Source: Carettochelys insculpta (Eukaryota; Chordata; Testudines; Carettochelyidae). Taken from it: DNA of 64,000 bases. The position numbers were made by a program, and so were the translations under genes. Location: NCBI RefSeq assembly GCF_033958435.1, contig NC_134160.1, forward strand, positions 11,829,001 through 11,893,000, read 5' to 3'. The stretch's first letter is position 1. Every line of letters begins with the position of its first letter. Positions 31,901 through 38,745 of the stretch are shown piece by piece. The notes under the pieces are model-generated. The model saw nothing but the letters and a program-made list of their open reading frames with translations. It was not told the origin of the DNA and searched no databases.

Positions 31901-33682
31901 GCTGGCTGAGGAGCACATCTGACTGTGGGTGGGGGTGCGGGGCCCTGTGATGGCCCGCATACCGTGACAGGGTGAGTGGGGCTGGAGGGGGAGAGGGGAC
32001 CTAGCTGGGTGTGAAATCACAGATCCCCAAATGGGCCTGTGAGCAGGATAGCTGGCTCGGTCCTGCACAGGCTCCGTTGCACTCCAAAAGGCCCACATAA
32101 GTGTGTGGGCTCCAGGCCGACAGGAGGTTAATCTGGCCGTGACTCTGCCCCAAGGGCTCCAGGGGCTTCTCCTCCCCAGGAGCACATGGGCAATTTAGGG
32201 CTAAACCCTGCTACTCCCAACTGTTGCCCCACAGTGAGGCACTGGACAGGGTCTCCTGCCCTGCAGCAGTGGCCCTCAGCAGAGAGGCTGCAGCTTCTGG
32301 GGGCGGGACCCTGGAGATGAAGGCTGCAGCCAGAAAGCTTGTGGGGGGTCCTCCCTGGGTGGGGGAGTTGTCTGCCCAGCCATGGGGCACCAGGAATGCA
32401 GCTGGGCAGAGAAGAGGGCTGGCTGTGGGGGAGCTACCCCAAGCAATGGAGCACAAGGGGGATGCTGCCCCAGGAAGGAAAGTGGGAGGCCTTTTTCCCA
32501 GCTGCCCGACACTGAAGGATGCCCCAGCTGTTCCACGCTGCAGGGTGCTGGGAACTGGCTGCCTCCCTGATGCAGGGAGCTCCCTGGCTGCCCTGTGCAT
32601 CCTGCAGGGGAGCTCCCAAGCACCAGGGTGTTTGCCCTGTGGGAGCTACCACCCTACTCCCCGGCTGCCACATGCCGCGGGGAGCCAGGAACAGACCTGT
32701 AGCCCAATCTGGGGCACCACGTCCAATTAAAATCTTAAAAAGGACTGTGGGGGATACACGCTACCTCCCGCCCCAACACACCCTGCCTACCCTATTCCAC
32801 AGCCCCTGCTGGCTCCCTCCTGCTGCCGCCCGCACACCTGGCCGGTCAGTGTGCTCTCTGGCAGCACCTGGTACCTGCAGCTGCAGCTGTGCCGGCCTTG
32901 GGGAAAGGTAGATCAGCAGGAGGTGTGAATGCAGGACAACTTGCCCTTCCTGACACCTGAAATACGGGACTGTTGTGGCCAAAACGGGACGGATGGTCAC
33001 CCCCTGCTGACAGCAGCTCATGCTAGGGCCTCCCGTCACAGCAGGAAAGCAAACGCCTCGTTCCCCAAAGAGCTCAGTACATTGGGTGCTTGAACACCTG
33101 GCTCCAGGTAGGCCCCTTTGGCAGTAACAAAGTGCTCCCCTAAAGAGAAAAGGGTCAGGAGAGAGGCCTGGATGAACCCACCTATGGAGTCTCCTGCCAT
33201 TAACAGGCTCCCTGGTGCTCTTGTGAACAACAGACAAGTTCAATTTGCCATCAACACCAAGCACTGAATGGGCAGCAGTCTGGCACAGAGCTTACAGCCA
33301 GGCCTGGGACTCCTGGCTTCCCTGCAATTGATTTGATACATGACCTTGGCCAAGTCACTTTCCCTCCTATGGATCTCAGGTTCCCCTTCTGTACCCTGGG
33401 GGTGTTCTTGCTCTGTCAGGGATTGGAGGCCTGCAGGCAAAAGGAGCTAGTGGCACAGATGGTTAGTTACCACCATAAGCTGTCAGAGCCACACAGGGTG
33501 GAGAGCTGCGATACCAGGATGCCTCCCCGTCCTGCAGTGCTTAGGATCCAGCCTCCAAAGAACCACCTGGTAGATGGAGTCAGGATCCTGCTGGGGAAGG
33601 AAGCAGCCCGTACCCGGATGCAGATGATGTCTCTGCAGTCGATCTTCAGCTCTGCTTTTTTGGCTTCCTTCTCCTCAGGCAT
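7765..33682 (-). CDS. CATSPER4: Cation channel sperm-associated protein 4
   Basis: This is one of the four pore-forming subunits of the CatSper heterotetramer, the alkalinisation-activated Ca2+ channel of the sperm flagellum needed for hyperactivated motility. Nine exons join in phase: 33682-33614, 30194-30051, 27902-27801, 17919-17822, 15982-15862, 15335-15202, 14181-13989, 9338-9124 and 7927-7765. All have AG/GT borders and give 413 codons. The product has six transmembrane segments, an S4 with K/R at every third position ([11 protein letters not shown]), the pore motif TQDGW, and a C-terminal helical region with the CatSper4 signature [20 protein letters not shown]. Human CATSPER4 has 472 residues; the shortfall is mostly N-terminal. 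After the last resolved exon the frame either splices to an unseen exon or reads 21 codons further to TGA at 7699-7701. No internal frameshift or stop was seen, so the gene looks functional. The 9.9-kb intron between exons 3 and 4 is filled with transposons. Confidence 0.95.
9124..9338 (-). CDS. CATSPER4: CATSPER4 exon 8 (C-terminal domain)
   Basis: Two hundred and fifteen bp, acceptor ttccttcag, donor GC|gtaggt. The second half, [20 protein letters not shown] then [10 protein letters not shown], is the most conserved cytoplasmic part of CatSper4 (human LSENTCDNFCLVLEAIQEN). Confidence 0.95.
9345..9525 (-). mobile_element. CR1-type LINE 3' fragment
   Basis: The block ggaacagccagactgggtcagaccaaaggtccac, followed by agccagtatcctgtcttctgccagcagcc, recurs at 29,276-29,420. 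It is a dispersed LINE 3' region. It lies just upstream of CATSPER4 exon 8, inside intron 7. Confidence 0.5.
9667..9706 (-). ncRNA. Hammerhead-ribozyme-like motif in the Penelope 3' end (left arm)
   Basis: On the minus strand: GCAT, then CTGATGA, an extra A, a hairpin GTGAG/CTCAC, GAAA, GCTC, and ATGC. GCAT and ATGC can pair as stem I, GTGAG/CTCAC is stem II, and CUGAUGA plus GAAA is the hammerhead core. Stem III would be only GC, as in minimal hammerheads described in Penelope elements. The additional A before stem II departs from the consensus, so activity is unproven. Confidence 0.6.
9854..10671 (-). pseudogene. Penelope polyprotein fragment, left arm (GIY-YIG endonuclease)
   Basis: The reading frame starts at [12 protein letters not shown] and runs through a basic linker ([20 protein letters not shown]) to the endonuclease block [32 protein letters not shown] and GEHFNLPGH. 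This is the GIY-YIG (URI) nuclease fold of Penelope-like elements, with paired cysteines and the R...H residues. Near the C-terminus (after REISEL) the frame shifts relative to the right arm. The arm is truncated upstream of the linker, so it has no reverse transcriptase. Confidence 0.9.
10672..11986 (+). pseudogene. Penelope RT plus GIY-YIG endonuclease fragment, right arm
   Basis: The frame opens inside the reverse transcriptase: [32 protein letters not shown], then [15 protein letters not shown], which contains the catalytic YIDD box, and HFLDTTV. A frameshift near 11011-11014 moves the frame to [16 protein letters not shown]. The linker and the GIY-YIG domain ([24 protein letters not shown]) follow, to a stop at 11984-11986. 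The N-terminal RT fingers are missing. The element cannot move by itself. Confidence 0.9.
12058..12097 (+). ncRNA. Hammerhead-ribozyme-like motif (right arm)
   Basis: This is the same layout as the left-arm copy, but the core reads CCGATGA. The invariant U of CUGA has become C. It should be inactive. Confidence 0.5.
12765..13018. mobile_element. Non-autonomous DNA transposon (MITE)
   Basis: It begins ggtacgtctacactgcaaaaaa and ends tttttgttgtagtgtagagg, an inverted terminal pair of the TACRTCTACACTGCAA type. The interior is non-coding. Confidence 0.6.
13010..13520. mobile_element. hAT-type element (MITE)
   Basis: The left end gtgtttctcaagctttttaataaagtac and the right end gtaccccgtggctgagaaacac are inverted repeats. 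The interior is AT-rich and non-coding. It abuts the preceding MITE in CATSPER4 intron 7. Confidence 0.65.
13660..13795. mobile_element. Short palindromic repeat with ACTAC..TCCCATGATGC ends
   Basis: The left part (ttacacatcccatgatgcac) is mirrored by gcatcatggaagaggtag, and a further inverted part (gaactacaacttccatgagg) follows. It is the same family as 28,520-28,610. Confidence 0.5.
13989..14181 (-). CDS. CATSPER4: CATSPER4 exon 7 (S6)
   Basis: One hundred and ninety-three bp, acceptor ttctcag, donor gtgagt. [17 protein letters not shown] followed by [15 protein letters not shown] is the S6 gate helix and its cytoplasmic extension, which matches human INLFVIVVTTNLEQ. A charged region beginning EEKQKRNQ follows. 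Confidence 0.96.
14245..14400. mobile_element. hAT terminal fragment
   Basis: The sequence gcagtggttcccaaccttttccagatgggg is the classic hAT 5' terminal inverted repeat. A second terminal-like block (cagggctgtaactag) lies at 14,341. No full element was delimited. Confidence 0.55.
14401..15201. other. CATSPER4 intron 6, nothing recognised
   Basis: This is intronic sequence. I saw no clear repeat boundaries or RNA gene. Confidence 0.4.
15202..15335 (-). CDS. CATSPER4: CATSPER4 exon 6 (S5 end, pore loop)
   Basis: One hundred and thirty-four bp, acceptor tttctgcag, donor GA|gtgagt. [11 protein letters not shown] closes S5. [17 protein letters not shown] is the pore helix and selectivity filter. 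The Asp of TQDGW is the Ca2+-coordinating residue contributed by this subunit, and it is intact. Confidence 0.96.
15862..15982 (-). CDS. CATSPER4: CATSPER4 exon 5 (S4, S4-S5 linker, start of S5)
   Basis: One hundred and twenty-one bp, acceptor cctcccag, donor gtgaga. [20 protein letters not shown] is S4 and the linker. [19 protein letters not shown] runs into S5 and is nearly identical to the human block VILQSVPDMANI. Confidence 0.95.
16206..16440. mobile_element. Old MITE fragment
   Basis: It shares words such as cactcaggagtgtgatgagtc and gtgttgatagaagaattc with copies near 3.15 kb and 51.65-51.75 kb. The ends are not clear. Confidence 0.4.
16464..16737. mobile_element. MITE with GGC..TTTACAC ends
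   Basis: It starts ggcttggtttacacttggcaggtaagt and ends gtaggcacggcc. The left half contains an internal inverted pair (ggcaggtaagttgattgcag and ctgcaatcgacttacctgcc). Confidence 0.55.
16991..17291. mobile_element. Palindromic MITE, Harbinger-type ends
   Basis: Terminal inverted repeats ggctacgtctacactt and aatgtagacacagcc enclose a 301-bp, largely self-complementary sequence (aaaacttcgaaatggccatg against catggccattttgaagttt). The flanks are ttt on both sides, a possible 3-bp target duplication. It is the same family as 27,103-27,499 but in a shorter version. Confidence 0.75.
17822..17919 (-). CDS. CATSPER4: CATSPER4 exon 4 (S3 and start of S4)
   Basis: Ninety-eight bp, acceptor ttcccacag, donor AAG|gtaggg. 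It encodes [19 protein letters not shown] (S3) and the first basic residues of S4 (QKIFRVLR). The split Arg codon is completed by exon 5. Confidence 0.93.
17966..18948 (-). mobile_element. CR1 LINE, 5'-truncated
   Basis: The 3' end with tcatagaatcatagaac repeats is at 17,966. On the minus strand the C-terminal part of the CR1 reverse transcriptase is readable: [80 protein letters not shown] is the catalytic box. The last ORF2 portion and the 3' UTR follow. It lies directly upstream (on the minus strand) of CATSPER4 exon 4. Confidence 0.92.
19100..19826. mobile_element. Internally deleted derivative of the PIF/Harbinger element
   Basis: It has Harbinger-type ends (gtgcgtctacactagc and gctagtgtagcc). 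Its left portion (about 19,140-19,390: cctccatggtggccatcagctg, gagacgctctgtccagcccct) matches 22,150-22,210 of the large element. Its right portion (about 19,430-19,826: ctgctgctgctg, gtgtgtctgggagggg, gcccagaagggctagtcc) matches 26,250-26,640. Both genes of the large element are deleted. It is a MITE precursor of that family. Confidence 0.85.
20285..20590. mobile_element. Probable hAT-type repeat
   Basis: It is bounded by gtgctgccggccactgtaggcc and ccccttattggcagccctgc, which resemble the gGCTGCC-type terminal repeats of hAT elements. The interior is GC-rich and non-coding. Confidence 0.4.
20850..21895 (+). mobile_element. CR1 LINE 3' part, split by a hAT insertion
   Basis: The reading frame [20 protein letters not shown], then [34 protein letters not shown] and [18 protein letters not shown] is the C-terminus of CR1 ORF2. 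The 3' UTR (cagtgcttggtcctgccatgagggcaggggac) resumes after the inserted element, from 21,798 to about 21,895. Confidence 0.92.
21160..21797. mobile_element. hAT element nested in the CR1
   Basis: Terminal inverted repeats taggggtgtcattgggggcc and ggcccatgtgttggacacccctg are flanked by near-identical 8-bp repeats (gtctagtc at 21,152-21,159 and gtctagac at 21,798-21,805). Eight-bp duplications are diagnostic of hAT. It is 638 bp, GC-rich and non-coding, so non-autonomous. Confidence 0.85.
22353..24419 (+). pseudogene. Harbinger Myb/SANT-like protein, inactivated
   Basis: Exon 1 spans 22,353-23,017 (donor ACAG|gtaggt) and exon 2 spans 23,869-24,419 (acceptor caccatcag); they join in phase. From about 22,440 the frame encodes a Myb/SANT-like domain: [74 protein letters not shown] and an acidic, Ser-rich stretch ([11 protein letters not shown]) follow. 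Exon 2 adds an Arg-rich patch and [20 protein letters not shown], a helical segment, before the stop. The ATG region is in another frame (a shift near 22,440), and TGA at 22,681-22,683 interrupts the domain. In Harbinger elements this protein helps the transposase enter the nucleus and bind the ends. Confidence 0.85.
24420..24853. other. Intergenic part of the Harbinger element
   Basis: This is the spacer between the convergent stops of the two transposon genes. It is T/A-rich with C-runs, and both transcripts presumably end here. No coding sequence was seen. Confidence 0.5.
24854..26287 (-). pseudogene. Harbinger DDE transposase (HARBI1-like), inactivated
   Basis: Exon 1 is 26,287-25,793 (donor GAG|gtaagc) and exon 2 is 25,603-24,854 (acceptor ctctgcag). 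It starts MDPQ with a poly-Gln run encoded by CTG/CAG repeats. A helix-turn-helix-like region ([31 protein letters not shown]) follows, then the DDE_4 nuclease: FGALDGTHI (first D), [12 protein letters not shown] (second D), [15 protein letters not shown], and [15 protein letters not shown] (E). Two in-frame TGA codons interrupt it, one near 25,850 (between DSY and SVGQQF) and one near 25,440 (between RYLN and KGYHS). The catalytic residues are intact. It ends with a normal stop at 24,854-24,856. Confidence 0.9.
25637..25780. repeat. Short minisatellite (ccctgccctgg/ccccc units)
   Basis: Imperfect tandem copies of about 10-16 bp (cctgccctggccccc) fill the intron of the transposase gene. Confidence 0.85.
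26657..26884. mobile_element. Penelope 3'-end head-to-head inverted dimer (short)
   Basis: The left arm reads on the minus strand (agcagtccagtagcac, aatcatttattaggtgatgagc). The right arm reads on the plus strand (actcatcacctaataaatta, gtgctactggactt). The 5' ends meet near 26,785. A 7-bp repeat, tgatcaa, flanks it (26,650-26,656 and 26,885-26,891). It starts only a few bases outside the Harbinger 3' end. Confidence 0.8.
27103..27499. mobile_element. Long palindromic MITE
   Basis: This 397-bp element can fold almost end to end. The ends ggctacatctaccctagggg and cccctaatgtagacgtagcc are inverted, and so are internal blocks (gaaatggccgtgctaatggcc; gaatattcagcgcctcattagcatgctg; gtctacacggggtcctttt). 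It is the same family as 16,991-17,291. Confidence 0.8.
27801..27902 (-). CDS. CATSPER4: CATSPER4 exon 3 (S2)
   Basis: Thirty-four codons (residues 72-105), with acceptor tattgtag and donor gtgagt. [20 protein letters not shown] is S2 of the voltage sensor and carries the usual acidic residues (D, E). The end, GFWLYWK, precedes S3. Confidence 0.95.
28148..28290 (-). mobile_element. CR1 3'-end fragment
   Basis: The sequence gaatcctagggctggaaggg, followed by agtcatcccagccaggacattg, matches the other minus-strand CR1 3' ends in the window. Confidence 0.8.
28520..28610. mobile_element. Palindromic repeat with ACTAC..TCCCATGATGC ends
   Basis: The sequence gactacgtctcccatgatgc is mirrored by gcagtgcatcatggaaatg. 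The end resembles the ZNF143/THAP11-bound consensus ACTACAAYTCCCAGMATGC. See the sister copy near 13,670. Confidence 0.5.
28690..29275 (+). mobile_element. Old CR1 reverse-transcriptase fragment
   Basis: Degenerate CR1 RT sequence in several frames. Readable pieces correspond to the block 'lie near YLDLS...FD', then the turn before GVLQGSLLN and [11 protein letters not shown]. It has many stops and is older than the other CR1 copies. Confidence 0.7.
29276..29640 (-). mobile_element. CR1-type LINE 3' fragment, second family
   Basis: It begins with the cggtcagaccaaagtccatccagcccagtatcctg block also seen at about 9,360. It continues with the region ending tttgtgtgaagaaacacttcc typical of CR1 C-termini read in reverse. 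Confidence 0.6.
29641..30050. other. CATSPER4 intron 2, nothing recognised
   Basis: This is unique-looking intronic sequence between the CR1 fragment and exon 2. Confidence 0.4.
30051..30194 (-). CDS. CATSPER4: CATSPER4 exon 2 (S1)
   Basis: Forty-eight codons (residues 24-71) are flanked by cccccag and gtatgt. The exon begins [12 protein letters not shown] and continues through [18 protein letters not shown], which is transmembrane segment S1. It lines up without gaps with the human block that begins DAWDMQEF. Confidence 0.95.
30505..30552 (+). mobile_element. Penelope 3'-terminal scrap
   Basis: The sequence gatacagactaacacagctacctctctgatgc matches the extreme 3' end of the Penelope left arm read in the plus direction. 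Confidence 0.6.
30553..33613. other. CATSPER4 intron 1, mostly unrecognised
   Basis: This is a GC-moderate intron. About 32,940-33,010 (aatacgggactgttgtggccaaaacgggacggatggtcacccc) looks like a DNA-transposon end. A short (GT)n is at 31,513-31,526. I saw no additional exon with good splice sites. Confidence 0.4.
33614..33682 (-). CDS. CATSPER4: CATSPER4 exon 1 (first coding exon found)
   Basis: Twenty-three codons start at an ATG in a CACCATG context and end CGG|GTACGG. The peptide [18 protein letters not shown] is charged and cytoplasmic. It aligns only loosely with the segment just before the DxWDxxEF motif of human CATSPER4. Human has about 75 more residues upstream, so either the turtle N-terminus is short or a further 5' exon exists. 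Phase agrees with the next exon (0/0). Confidence 0.7.
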
Positions 33683-34198
33683 GGTGTGGCACCTCCACTG
33701 GCAGGAGACACATGGTCCACATTCACTCTTCCCTCACATCCCCATGCAGAAGTTGCTTTCCCCCAGCCCATCCTAGCTCGCCCTCCCCCCCAGGGTTACA
33801 CACCCACCCTGTCATGTTCTTGCCATGCATTGGGGGGCAACAAGGAAGGGTCCACCTGGGGCTTCCAGCTGTGCACATCTGTAATGTGCAGAAAGAAGGC
33901 TCATCTGGAGGCACAGGGCCTCTGTAGTCCCAGGCACAAGAGGGATGGACACAGTGCTGCTCCCTAAGGGGACAGGCTGTAAATGCCTCTGTCGTCCAGG
34001 CTGAGAGCACCAAACCCCTTCTCTCACCAGGTGGGATCACAAATAAGCAGGCATCTTGGCTCCAGCAAAATGCCTCAGCGTTGCCCCTCCTTGTCTGAGG
34101 TCAGCTGGCTGCATTATGACATCACAGGTCTAACCCACTATCACCAGTCTGCTCTAGCTGCAATCCGCAGTCCCTCCCATGAGAGTCAGGGGAGACAC

Positions 34199-34375
34199 AT
34201 ACATCTCACAGAGCTGGAAGGGACCTCAGGAGGTCAACAAGTCCAGTCCCCTGTGCTCTTGACAGGACCAAGCACCATCCCTTTCCCCTCCCCCATTTGC
34301 CCCAAATGGTCCCCTGAAGGGCTGAACTCAAAACCTGTGGTTGAAGGAGCCAATGCTCAAACCACAGAGCTATAA
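34199..34375 (-). mobile_element. CR1 3'-end fragment
   Basis: The sequence cacagagctggaagggacctcaggaggtcaac is the CR1 3' UTR in reverse orientation, diverged. It lies about 500 bp upstream of CATSPER4 exon 1. Confidence 0.65.
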
Positions 34376-34598
34376 ACCAGCCAGGGGGAAGGGGTCAAAG
34401 GCTGGAGCTGGCAGCTGGAGATGGACAGAGGAGAGACAGCAAGAAGAACAGAAAAAAGAGCAAGAGTCGTGGAGTCAGAATCCAGGCGCAGGTCGGGAGA
34501 AGATAGAGCTATAGTGGTGTAAACACATTTATGCTCATGTGACTGTGTCCACACTGTACCACTGTCACAGGGGTACAACTTGTGTGGGTTGGCCTGAC

Positions 34599-35417
34599 CA
34601 TAGAATCATAGAATACTAAGACTGGAAGGGACCTTGAGAGGTCATCGTGTCCAGCCGCCTGCCCTCATGGCAGGACCAAGTACTGGCTAGACCACCCCGA
34701 TAGACATTTATCTAACTTGCTCTTAAATATCTCCAGAGATGGAGATTCCACAACCTCCCTTGGCAATTTAGTCCAGCGTTTGACCACCCTGACAGTTAAG
34801 GACTTTTTCCTAATGTCCAACCTAAACCTCCCTTGCTGCAGTTTAAGCCCATTGCCTCTTGTTCTATCCTCAGAGGCCAAGAAGAACAAGTTTTCTCCCT
34901 CCTCCTTATGACACCCTTTTCGATACCCGAAAACCTCTATCATCTCCCCCCTCAATCTTCTCTTTTCCAAACTAAACAAGCCCAATTCTTTCAGCCTTTC
35001 TTCATAAGTCATGTTCTCTAGAGCTTTGATCGTTCTTGTTGCTCTTTTCTGGACCCTTTCCAATTTCTCCACATCTTTCTTGAAATTCAGCGCCCAGAAC
35101 TGAACACAATACTCCAGCTGAGGCCTAACCAGCACAGAATACAGCGGAAGAATGACTTCTCATATATTGCTCACAATACACGTGTTAATACATCCCAGAA
35201 TCACGTTTGCTTTTTTTGCAACAGCATCACACAGTTGACTCATATTTAACTTGTGGTCCACTATAACCCCTTGATCCCTTTCTGCCATACTCGTTCCTAG
35301 ACAGTCGCTTCCCATTCTGTATGTGTGAAACTGACGTGTGGAGCCCTTTGCATTTGTCTTTATTAAACTTCCTCCTGTTAACTTCAGACCATTTCTCCAA
35401 TTTGTCCAGTTTGATGT
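34599..35417 (-). mobile_element. CR1 LINE, 5'-truncated
   Basis: The 3' end atagaatcatagaatac is at 34,599. On the minus strand it reads [75 protein letters not shown] and [19 protein letters not shown], the C-terminus of CR1 ORF2. The most 5' part (35,230-35,417) has a frameshift before [17 protein letters not shown]. Confidence 0.92.
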
Positions 35418-35934
35418 TCAGAAGTGCTACTGGCTTGGAAACAAACACTGGCTAGAATGAAGCCCAGGCCGGAATCACACTCAACGCAGGGCTTTATTTG
35501 TGTCATTTCATAACCAGCACGAGGGGATCTCCAGCTGCATTGCTGGCAGACCCCTTTTGGTTCAGTGGCTCTGCGCCTGCACTATACAAATTGTCCCAGA
35601 ACCCGCTGCAGAACAGGTCCCCTTGGGGTGGTCGAACTTCTACACATGGAGCATTTCCCTTTGTTTTTGTTTTTCTGTTAATCAATGCCCCAGTTTGTGG
35701 GTCCTGCAATTGCACCCTTGTCCCACCAGAGGTCAGCAGATGGCTGAAAAACAGGACACAGCTGGTGCCCATTCCAGCTCCGATAGATGAGGCGGTGGTG
35801 GGAGAAGGGGAGAAGCCATGCAGCTAGAGACCCCCTGGTGCTGGCTATCACCTAGGTCTAGGTCTTCTCTAGTACTTCCACAATGGATGACTCTGGACCA
35901 GCAGCAGAGGCAGGTGAGAGGTGGTTGTGTTAAC

Positions 35935-36015
35935 TGGGGCAGTGGTTTTCACACGGGTGTGCTGTGAGAACTGTCTGAGCGTGCTGTGAAATTTCAGCAA
36001 TTTACCCTTGCATCA
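35935..36015. mobile_element. hAT terminal fragment
   Basis: The sequence cagtggttttcacacgggtgtgctgtgagaac is a hAT-like terminal inverted repeat. The partner end was not found. Confidence 0.45.
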
Positions 36016-36544
36016 GCTCTTTGCAGAGCCACGGGGAATGGATGACCCTGTGCCAGCTGGGGCTCACGCAGCAAGGCTGCCTGAGTCCCAGCTAGTGTGG
36101 AGTGGGTCAGTTTCCACCTACAGTGGCTCTTTACAGAGGGCAAATGCTGATGCTGCAGGAGCCCGTTTGTGCCAGGAGGCAGCTGAAATGCTGCTTCCCA
36201 GCCTGACCGGGCTGGCAAGGAGCCCGCCACCCACCCAGCTGGGTTGCAGTTTAAATGCCACATCCCGGCTCCAGGGGGCTGGCGGGGAGGGGCTGCTCTC
36301 TGGAGCTGCTTCCTCACTCCACACAAAACTTTCAGCTGTGCACGTGTAAGCACCTGGCACAATGGGACACAGTTCTCTGTTGGGTCTCTCAGTTCTGCTT
36401 GTTAGCATGTCCCTTACTCAGGTATTTCCTGCCAATTTCTCCCCAGGGAGGAGACAAGGACAGGAAAGGCAAATCTGTCATGGCTCAACACATACCCCCC
36501 GTCCACACTTATTTCCAGCCCCTTAGCTCCTTTCTCAATTAGGT

Positions 36545-37440
36545 AGGACTACACAGCAGAGTTATTTCAAAATAATAGACATTACTTCCCAACAACTTTC
36601 CTAGCAGCTCCACAATGCAACCATCGTGTTGGATTATTTCGAAATAGGTAAACTTCACTGCACAAGGAATAGTTCCTATTTTGAAATAGCTACAATAGGG
36701 TCTTGACATTCCCGAGTGCCACATTCGTGAATTCAGTTATTTGGTGAGTGGCCTCGCTTCCCCAGGGCTCCAGGGCTGGAGCACGGGTAGCTGCCGCTTC
36801 CCGGGGCTCCGAGCTCCCCCCCACATTCATGAAAATCGACATTCGCGTGGGTTCTGAACGCAGAACTCTCGCAAATGGTGAGAATCTACTGTATTTTGCA
36901 ACAGGGACTGTTCAGACGGGGAATGGAACCTATTTCGAAATAGGCTCTGGCCATGTTTACCCTGGCCCCCTTCTTCAAAGGGGGCGTGGAAATGACACAG
37001 GCTGGGGAATATCAGTGAGGCGCTCCTATGCATATGCAGTGTCTCAGTAGCATAACGGCAGCCGCACAAATTTCATTGGGGAGTAAGGGGATTTCGAAGT
37101 TGGGTGCGCGTTTCAAAGCACCTGGGGCTAAACTGCCTGTCAGCACATTGAAGTTAGCAGCTTCAAAATTCGCACAGCCAGCCTTATGCTAACGAGGTGC
37201 TGCATATGCATAAGCAGCACCTCATTGATATTCCCCGGCCCGTGTCATTTCCACGCCTGCCCTCCACAAAGGGGGCTCGCGTAGACGTGGCCTGTGTGGT
37301 TGTAGATGCTGTATTTGGAAACAGCTGCGCACGCTCTCAAAACGCATTTTGAGCGTATCAACCTTATTTCAAAATGTGCTCTTCCGGAATAGCTTATTGA
37401 GGAATAACACTGCTGTGCAGACACGTCCTCGTATATTTAA
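36545..37440. mobile_element. Nested Harbinger-type MITEs
   Basis: The outer ends actacacagcagagttatttc and gaataacactgctgtgcagacacg are inverted. Inside lies a second palindromic element, about 36,953-37,297 (ggccatgtttaccctggcccccttcttcaaagggggc against gccctccacaaagggggctcgcgtagacgtggcc). Words such as tatttcgaaatag recur. No protein is encoded. Confidence 0.6.
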
Positions 37441-37827
37441 AATACATTCCCGTTTAACTCCCGCTGGAATCCCACTAGGGGTCAGTAGAGGAATGTATAA
37501 AGCAGCCTAAAGGCCCTGCGGATTGTTTTTGCCTTGCCCTGGACCAAACTCACTATATCTTAACACCAAGACAGCTGCTGCGCAGAGAGAGGATTGGCTT
37601 CATTTGACACATGCACCGATTTTTTCATTTGAATTGTGATTGGGGGAAGGAATCCCATTTGTGCTGGGACAGATAACAGGGCTTTAGGGATCAGGGCAGC
37701 CTCCCACTCCTCTGAAGTCTGAGTGCTCAGCAATGAAGAGACCCGCACACATCTTCAGGCTTTGGCTAGAGAAAGACCATTAACATACTCTGATCCTGAG
37801 TTTCAGCGTGCCAGGACTCAGCCACAA

Positions 37828-37995
37828 AGAATCATAGAATCCTGGGGTTGGAAGAGGCATCAGGAGGCCATCTAGTCCAGCCCCTTGCTCAAAGCGGGAC
37901 CAGCCCCAGCTCAATCATCCCAGCCAGGACTTTGTCAAGCTGGGATTTAAAAACCTCCAGAGATGAAGATGCCACCACCTCTCTAGGTAACGTGA
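37828..37995 (-). mobile_element. CR1 3'-end fragment
   Basis: The sequence gaatcatagaatcctggggttgg, followed by catcccagccaggactttgtcaag and acctctctaggtaac, is the reverse of the CR1 C-terminus and 3' UTR. Confidence 0.85.
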
Positions 37996-38409
37996 AAGGT
38001 CTTTCCTTGCCTGATAGCTGAGTCAGAGCCAACCCAGGGAAAGATTTTGCTCTTTGTGGGTGGTCATAATCCTGTGTGAAGTGAGTTTGGTGGATCTCAG
38101 TCAGAATCCCAGCAGACGAAACTGTAGCACCGTTGGTATCTATTTTGTTGGCGATCCCATCAGAGAGACCAAACGGGTCTGGAGATTGTAGTCCTTTTTC
38201 CAGGGGCGCTGGGAGACGTGGCCATGGAGCCAGCCCCTGAATCAAACTGTAATCCCTGCGTGTGATGGAAACCATTTCAATCCAGGGGGTGCAGCGGCCT
38301 GCCCACCCCCACCCACTCACACCCAGCCCCTAGTTCCAGCACCTATGCCCCCCCACCCCAGAGGGCAGGGCTGAGTCACATTGGCTGTGTGGGATGCTAG
38401 CATTGCTCT

Positions 38410-38745
38410 AACCCATGGGTGCAAAAAGTGGGGGGTGGCCCCCTTGGGGGGGTGAAGTTTCAAAAGGGTCTCAGGCTCATCCAGCTCATTAGAAATGTGG
38501 ACTGTGTGAGCATTTTTAGGTCTGCGTGTTCATATTTCTAGACCGACTTGATAAAGCGTTTACATTGTACCGACTTATTTTCTTACACAGGCCAAGAGGA
38601 TTTTTTTTTCCAGTGGAACGCACCAAAATTTCTGTCGGTTTGGATTACAGTAGACAGGTGGGGGGCAGGCTGCTCATTGCAGGGATGAAAAGAAGGGCCC
38701 ACGTAAAAAGTTTGCTCCCACCTGCTCTAACCGGAGCTGTGAAAT
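38410..38745. mobile_element. hAT element, copy 1
   Basis: Ends gggtgcaaaaagtggggggtg and gggcccacgtaaaaagtttgctcccacc form inverted repeats. The interior includes gaccgacttgataaagcg and ttctgtcggtttggattacag, shared with 40,060-40,715. Confidence 0.6.

Noticed and set aside
33285..33600. Additional CATSPER4 exon just downstream of exon 1
   Set aside because: Minus-strand frames here have no match to the family, and exon 1 joins exon 2 in phase without them.
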